64,000 nt of DNA, from NCBI GenBank assembly GCA_049587755.1, contig JBAVEN010000081.1:20016-84015 (forward strand), written 5' to 3'. The position numbers and the translations under genes are program-made. Below, piece after piece: positions 60,668-64,000 of this stretch (the first letter of the stretch is position 1; every line of letters starts with the position of its first letter). The notes under the pieces were generated by a model. The model saw only the letters and a list, made by a program, of their open reading frames with translations. It ran no database searches and was not told where the DNA came from. The DNA comes from Bog-375 sp049587755. Lineage in GTDB: Bacteria; Acidobacteriota; Terriglobia; Bryobacterales; Bryobacteraceae.

Positions 60668-60697
60668 GGGCCGGGCGCACCCGGGCGCGCCCGGCCC
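60668..60697. other. Strong GC hairpin between divergent genes
   Basis: GGGCCGGGCGC (60668-60678) pairs perfectly with GCGCCCGGCCC (60687-60697) around an 8-base loop. It lies 78 bases upstream of the unknown exported gene and about 95 upstream of the ArsA gene, outside their likely transcripts if both are near-leaderless. Confidence 0.55.
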
Positions 60698-60780
60698 GGC
60701 TCTCCACGAAGCACTGTGCCGCCGGCAGGGATACACTGCGCATTTACGAAACGGCAAAGCTAAGTCACCGGCGCTGCATC

Positions 60781-60786
60781 TAAAAT
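60781..60786 (+). promoter_or_regulatory. -10 box of leaderless promoter for the ArsA-family gene
   Basis: TAAAAT, then GAAAGC, then ATG 60793. The spacing puts the transcription start at or within a base or two of the initiation codon. Confidence 0.5.
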
Positions 60787-60792
60787 GAAAGC

Positions 60793-61980
60793 ATGCGCAT
60801 CCTTCTGTTCAGCGGCAAAGGAGGCGTGGGAAAGACCAGCCTGGCGGCGGCCACCGGACTGGAGCTTTCGCGCCTGGGTTATCGAACCTTGGTGATGAGC
60901 GTGGACCCGGCGCACAGCCTGGCCGACGCCTTCGACCTGGGGACCGGCCTGTTTCACGGCCAATTCGGCGACCCGTACCCCATCAACGATCACCTGTCGA
61001 TTCACGAGGTGAACATCCAGAAGGAGATCAAGCGCCACTGGGCGGAGATTTCCTCGTACGTGGTTTCGGTGCTGCGCACCACCGGCATCAGCGACGTCGA
61101 GGCGGAGGAGCTGGCCATCCTGCCGGGCATGGAAGAGCTGAGCGCGATGATGTGGGTGAACCAGTTTCGCCGCGAGCAGCTTTATGACGTGATCGTACTC
61201 GACTGCGCCCCCACCGCCGAGTCGATGCGTTTCGTCAGCATGCCCACCACGCTCGAATGGTACATGAAGCACATTTTCCCGTTCCAGCGCGGCATCATCC
61301 GCGCGGTACGGCCCATCGCCAACCGCGTTTCGCCGGTGGAACTGCCGACCGAAGGCTACTTCTCGAACATTCAGCAACTGTTTGCCAAGTTGGACGGCAT
61401 TGCCGAGCTGCTGGAAGATCCGGCCTCGACCAGCGTGCGCCTGGTGACCAACCCGGAGCGCATGGTGCTTCGTGAAACCCAGCGCGCATTCGTCTACTTT
61501 TCACTGCACGGACTGACGGTCGATAACGTGATCGTCAATCGCGTGCTGCCGCAGGCCGTGACGGATGAGTGGTTCCAGGAATGGCGCGCCTCGCAGGCGC
61601 GCGTGCTGGAGGAAATCGATGCCTATTTCGCGCCCGTCGCAGTGAAGCGCGTCCCGCTGTTCACCCACGAAGTTTTGGGACGCGAGCGGCTGGAAGAACT
61701 GGCGCGCGCGCTGTACGCGAAGGGCGAGGACCCGGCGCGCGTCGACCGCACCGAAGCGCCGTACACTTTCACCAAGCAGGACGGCCACTATGAAGTGAAA
61801 CTGCGCCTGCCTTTCGCGGCCAAGGGCGAAGTGGGATTATTTAAGAAGGGCGACGAACTGGTGGTGGAGATCGGCACGCTGCGGCGGCACATCGGCCTGC
61901 CGACTTCCATGGCCGGCCTGGCGCCCACCCGGGCCAGGCTGGAGAATCGTGTTCTGACCGTGGAAATGAAGGAGAGCTGA
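60793..61980 (+). CDS. ArsA/Get3-family ATPase with C-terminal HSP20-like domain
   Basis: 395 residues, one ATPase domain rather than the tandem domains of arsenite-pump ArsA. The deviant Walker A 'GKGGVGKT' is at residues 8-15 with signature Lys9, switch I 'VMSVDPAHSLADAF', and switch II 'VIVLDCAPTAESMRF'. The C-terminal ~75 residues ('YEVKLRLPFAAKGEVGLFKKG', split here, 'IGTLRRHIGLPTSMAG') form an ArsA HSP20-like beta-sandwich, suggesting a client-binding chaperone rather than an arsenite pump. No arsB or arsR is nearby. A 77-residue gene follows after two bases and is surely co-translated. Confidence 0.92.
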   Translation: MRILLFSGKGGVGKTSLAAATGLELSRLGYRTLVMSVDPAHSLADAFDLGTGLFHGQFGDPYPINDHLSIHEVNIQKEIKRHWAEISSYVVSVLRTTGISDVEAEELAILPGMEELSAMMWVNQFRREQLYDVIVLDCAPTAESMRFVSMPTTLEWYMKHIFPFQRGIIRAVRPIANRVSPVELPTEGYFSNIQQLFAKLDGIAELLEDPASTSVRLVTNPERMVLRETQRAFVYFSLHGLTVDNVIVNRVLPQAVTDEWFQEWRASQARVLEEIDAYFAPVAVKRVPLFTHEVLGRERLEELARALYAKGEDPARVDRTEAPYTFTKQDGHYEVKLRLPFAAKGEVGLFKKGDELVVEIGTLRRHIGLPTSMAGLAPTRARLENRVLTVEMKES

Positions 61981-61982
61981 AG

Positions 61983-62216
61983 ATGCCTGAAAGTAATCAT
62001 CCAAGCGCCGGCGCGGGCGCACAGTCCGCTGCGCACGGCTGCTTCTTTTGCAACGTGGCGATGCCGTTTCTCGAAAACCTCTGCCCGCCCGACGCGGGCG
62101 ATCATTTCCGCGCTTCGCGGGTTGAGTTTCTCAAGGCTGTACGCAGCCTGATCGACCATCGCATCGCGCACCTGTCCGCGGAAGAACACAAAGGTACGCA
62201 CGTCGCCGTGGAGTGA
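61983..62216 (+). CDS. Small protein coupled to the ArsA-family ATPase
   Basis: 77 residues starting two bases after the ATPase stop; GGAGAGC lies upstream of its ATG. It has one CxxC-like pair ('GCFFCNV') plus a third Cys ('NLCPP'), then a helix with 'SRVEFLKAVRSLIDHRIAHL' that is predicted to be amphipathic. The N-terminus is Ala/Gly/Ser-rich. No known family comes to mind. The fixed spacing suggests a dedicated partner or client adaptor of the ATPase. The pattern of Cys pair plus helix could bind metal. Confidence 0.7.
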   Translation: MPESNHPSAGAGAQSAAHGCFFCNVAMPFLENLCPPDAGDHFRASRVEFLKAVRSLIDHRIAHLSAEEHKGTHVAVE

Positions 62217-62338
62217 GCCTGCCACTCAACGCTTCCCGGCTGCGGCGGGCGGCAGGCTGATCCGCACGAACCGCGGGTAGTAGATACTCACGTCTGAGGC
62301 GAGTCTCTGGTCGCCAAGCAAATGGCTGCTGCCGCGGC

Positions 62339-63349
62339 TCAGTGCTTCACGTACGTCTTCTCGAACTTGTTGCGCGTGTTGTAGACCGTGAAAGTGCCGT
62401 CTTTCTCGGCGGTCACCTTGATCCACTTTCCTTGACAGTTCGCGTCTACGTTGGCGATGAAAGTGTCGGGCGAGTTGTGCTGCTTGTCCGCGTCGATGGC
62501 GTAGTGCAATTGCCAGATATCGAGCAGGCCGCGCGTGTCGTGCAGCGTCTGCCACACTTCCGCCGTGCCGCCCTTGTGCGGACCGTTGTCCACCAGCGCC
62601 ACGCGCGGCGAAATGGCATGCACAAAGGGCACCGAATTGGATAGGTTCATGCCATGATGCGACACCAGGAAGAAATCCACCGTGCCGATTTTGTTATCAG
62701 GGCAGACCAGGTCGTATTCCCGGTCCTTGGTGAGGTCGCCCATATCCAGCATGCGGAAGTTGTCATAGGTAATCAGCACGCCGATGGACTGTCCGTTTTC
62801 ATCGGTGGTTTCCGACGGGCGCTCGTACCCCTTGCAGTCCGGATTGGGCGCGCCGGCGTCCTCCAGCGCATCGGGGATCACGTTGCCGCCCGCCGAAAGC
62901 ACCCGGACTTCGATCCCCTTCACCGGGATGGTGTCGCCCGGTTCGACCAGTACGTGCTCGCCCTTGGCGCGCACATCCGAGTATTCGTTATACAGAATCT
63001 CGGCGTCCTTGCCCTTCTCGACGCTCGTGCCGTGATCGACGAAATGGACGATCGGCATCTTCTCGGCAAGCTGGTAGACGCCGCCCACATGATCCACGTG
63101 GAAATGCGTGATCAGCAGCCAGTCGATCTTCTTGACGCCCGCTGCTTTGGCGGCCGCCGCAATGCGGTCGGCATCGCGATGGTTGTGGCCCGGCCAGCCG
63201 GTATCGATCAGGAACGAATCGCCCGCCGGCGTCACCAGCAGCGTGGCTTGACCGCCCTCCACGTCGATGGCGAAAATCTCCAGGTTCCTCGCCGCGGGCA
63301 GGGCCGCGGCCGAGACCAGCGCCAGCGCTATGGCGGCTAACGTCCTCAT
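62339..63349 (-). CDS. Exported metallo-beta-lactamase-fold hydrolase, ComEC-C-terminal-like
   Basis: 336 residues with signal peptide MRTLAAIALALVSAAALPA. The MBL motif 'ITHFHVDHVGG' is intact. 'LEIFAIDVEGGQATLLVTP', 'FLIDTGWPGHNHRDADRI', 'LDMGDLTKDRE' and 'DFFLVSHHGMNLS' match the family related to the C-terminal domain of ComEC/Rec2, but there is no ComEC membrane channel. Known relatives are secreted nuclease- or lactonase-like hydrolases. Start ATG 63349 is supported by a signal peptide and by an extended -10 (TGT-TAAGAT) ending 7 bases upstream. The gap 62217-62338 holds no gene. Confidence 0.9.
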   Translation of the reverse strand: MRTLAAIALALVSAAALPAARNLEIFAIDVEGGQATLLVTPAGDSFLIDTGWPGHNHRDADRIAAAAKAAGVKKIDWLLITHFHVDHVGGVYQLAEKMPIVHFVDHGTSVEKGKDAEILYNEYSDVRAKGEHVLVEPGDTIPVKGIEVRVLSAGGNVIPDALEDAGAPNPDCKGYERPSETTDENGQSIGVLITYDNFRMLDMGDLTKDREYDLVCPDNKIGTVDFFLVSHHGMNLSNSVPFVHAISPRVALVDNGPHKGGTAEVWQTLHDTRGLLDIWQLHYAIDADKQHNSPDTFIANVDANCQGKWIKVTAEKDGTFTVYNTRNKFEKTYVKH

Positions 63350-63356
63350 AGGCGCA

Positions 63357-63362
63357 ATCTTA
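63357..63362 (-). promoter_or_regulatory. Extended -10 box of leaderless promoter for the exported MBL-fold gene
   Basis: TGT-TAAGAT on the minus strand, 7 bases before ATG 63349, no ribosome site. Confidence 0.4.
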
Positions 63363-63425
63363 ACACGCGCTCCGCCGGCCAAGTTGCGGAACAACCCGCA
63401 CTTGCGTAACGTATTGAGAAGTAGC

Positions 63426-63875
63426 ATGCCGTTTTGCACACAGTGCGGGAATGCGGTGGCGGGCCGCGACCAGTTCTGCTGGCGCTGCGGGGCGCGGCAA
63501 CTCGCCACGACCACGCTGCCGCCCGCCGCCGACCCTCTGACCGGCGTCTCGCCGCGCACAGCTTCGGTGCTGAGCTACGTGCCCGGCGTCGGCTGGATCG
63601 CGTGCATTATCTGGCTGGCCTCGGACCGGTTCCGCCATGATCGCACCGTGCGCTTCCACGCCTTTCAGGGCCTCTACTTGTTCGTCGCCTGGCTGATGAA
63701 TGCCTGGGTGATCCACCCCCTCTCTTATCTCTCTGGCCATCTGCAAATCGACAAATTGTTCGACGTGGCCCTGCTCATCATGTCCGTCTTCATGATCATC
63801 AAGGCATCGCACGACGAAGCTTATTCCCTGCCCCTGTTCGGCGAGTTGGCCGAGCGCTCAGTCGCCGAGAGCTGA
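63426..63875 (+). CDS. Zinc-ribbon membrane protein (DUF4870-like)
   Basis: 149 residues. The N-terminus is a zinc ribbon, 'MPFCTQCGNAVAGRDQFCWRCG' (two CxxC pairs, shown here beyond need only as the motif CTQCG...CWRCG). After a short linker come three predicted membrane helices: 'SVLSYVPGVGWIACIIWLAS' with 'VRFHAFQGLYLFVAWLMNAW' and 'FDVALLIMSVFMIIKAS'. The 'RFHAFQ' turn is typical of DUF4870/Tic20-like small membrane proteins. Function is unknown. The start at 63426 is fixed by the ribbon; it is divergent from the MBL-fold gene. Confidence 0.85.
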   Translation: MPFCTQCGNAVAGRDQFCWRCGARQLATTTLPPAADPLTGVSPRTASVLSYVPGVGWIACIIWLASDRFRHDRTVRFHAFQGLYLFVAWLMNAWVIHPLSYLSGHLQIDKLFDVALLIMSVFMIIKASHDEAYSLPLFGELAERSVAES

Positions 63876-63926
63876 GTGGGGCAGGTCCCCGACCACATCT
63901 GTCCAAGACAATTTCGTAAGACTTGA

Positions 63927-63990
63927 CGGAAATCCTGCTAGGTTCAGATCTGGGTTTGTCCAGAACCGATCTCAACCGAGAGGATTTCCG
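63927..63990. other. 10-base inverted repeat and start of a truncated reading frame at the right edge
   Basis: CGGAAATCCT (63927-63936) and AGGATTTCCG (63981-63990) are exact reverse complements. Inside them GGTTC...TCTGG pairs with CCAGAACC. An ATG at 63993 opens a frame that the window cuts after three codons. It could be a leader hairpin with an embedded ribosome site, or the end of a mobile element. Confidence 0.45.
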
Positions 63991-64000
63991 CCATGAATCG

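Noticed and set aside
62226..62338. A minus-strand frame ending '...YYPRFVRISLPPAAAGKR'
   Set aside because: It overlaps the MBL-fold gene in another frame with no start or ribosome site of its own; possibly a gene relic, but not supportable.
1..64000. CRISPR arrays, tRNA or rRNA genes
   Set aside because: No regularly spaced repeats, tRNA cloverleaf with CCA-proximal arms or rRNA-like conserved stretches were seen in the gaps.

Overview
The window looks like chromosome of a GC-rich soil Acidobacteriota of the Solibacter/Bryobacter type. I infer this from an acidobacterial-type VWFA protein, a TonB-dependent receptor with a carboxypeptidase-regulatory N-terminus, a GH74 xyloglucanase, a Ycf46-like ATPase, many exported TPR and unknown proteins, and a dispersed 'MNTDEHG-type' inverted repeat. 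There are no rRNA or tRNA genes, no CRISPR array and no complete insertion sequence. Most of the window is dense, chromosomal-looking coding sequence.

Layout. 1-4 kb: a cut-off S9 peptidase (-), a WalJ-like metallo-hydrolase flanked by two copies of the dispersed inverted repeat, and purB. 4.1-6.7 kb: a lower-GC accessory patch with an unknown 374-aa protein (possibly a degenerate cyclase fold), a Cys/His protein with a CheD-like motif, a tiny Stv-like protein, and a decayed copy of the start of an S1/P1 nuclease gene. 6.7-15.7 kb: Ycf46-like AAA ATPase, S1/P1 nuclease, two tandem paralogous exported TPR proteins, a translationally coupled SSS symporter and APC permease, and a two-AT-hook microprotein. 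15.8-21.5 kb: ROK kinase, a zinc-ribbon LuxR-type regulator behind a near-consensus sigma-54 promoter, an NtrC-type regulator with its overlapping histidine kinase, and a PilZ protein. 21.6-26.8 kb: a TonB-dependent receptor next to a complete ECF nickel/cobalt importer (CbiMN-CbiQ-CbiO). 27-33 kb: GH74 enzyme, a secreted protein of three Cys-rich modules, and ftsY-ribD-ribE. 33-43.7 kb: a TonB-type protein with a cytoplasmic MPN/JAB-like domain, divergent from a zinc-finger protein plus TPR pair, then a giant exported unknown protein coupled to a VWFA protein. 43.8-56 kb: M28 peptidase, cyclase-family enzyme, aminotransferase, exported unknown protein, DUF3142 lipoprotein, MetH and a Tat-exported Gfo/Idh/MocA protein. 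56-64 kb: TPR plus seven-heme cytochrome, J-domain protein, ArsA-family ATPase with a small partner, exported metallo-beta-lactamase-fold hydrolase and a zinc-ribbon membrane protein.

How they may work together. The metal importer and receptor would supply Ni or Co; the B12-dependent MetH in the same window makes cobalt plausible, while the CbiMN fusion and the His-rich ATPase tail also fit nickel. The kinase/NtrC pair plausibly drives the sigma-54 promoter of the LuxR-type gene. RibD and RibE are the first and last enzymes of riboflavin synthesis.

A recurring regulatory pattern is a TANNNT -10 box ending only 5-9 bases before the start codon in at least ten genes. This points to widespread leaderless (or near-leaderless) transcription and was used to choose several starts. 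The most promising unexplained items are the 4.1-6.7 kb patch, the MPN-TonB fusion and its neighbours, the sigma-54 circuit, and the paired inverted repeats around the metal-uptake genes.
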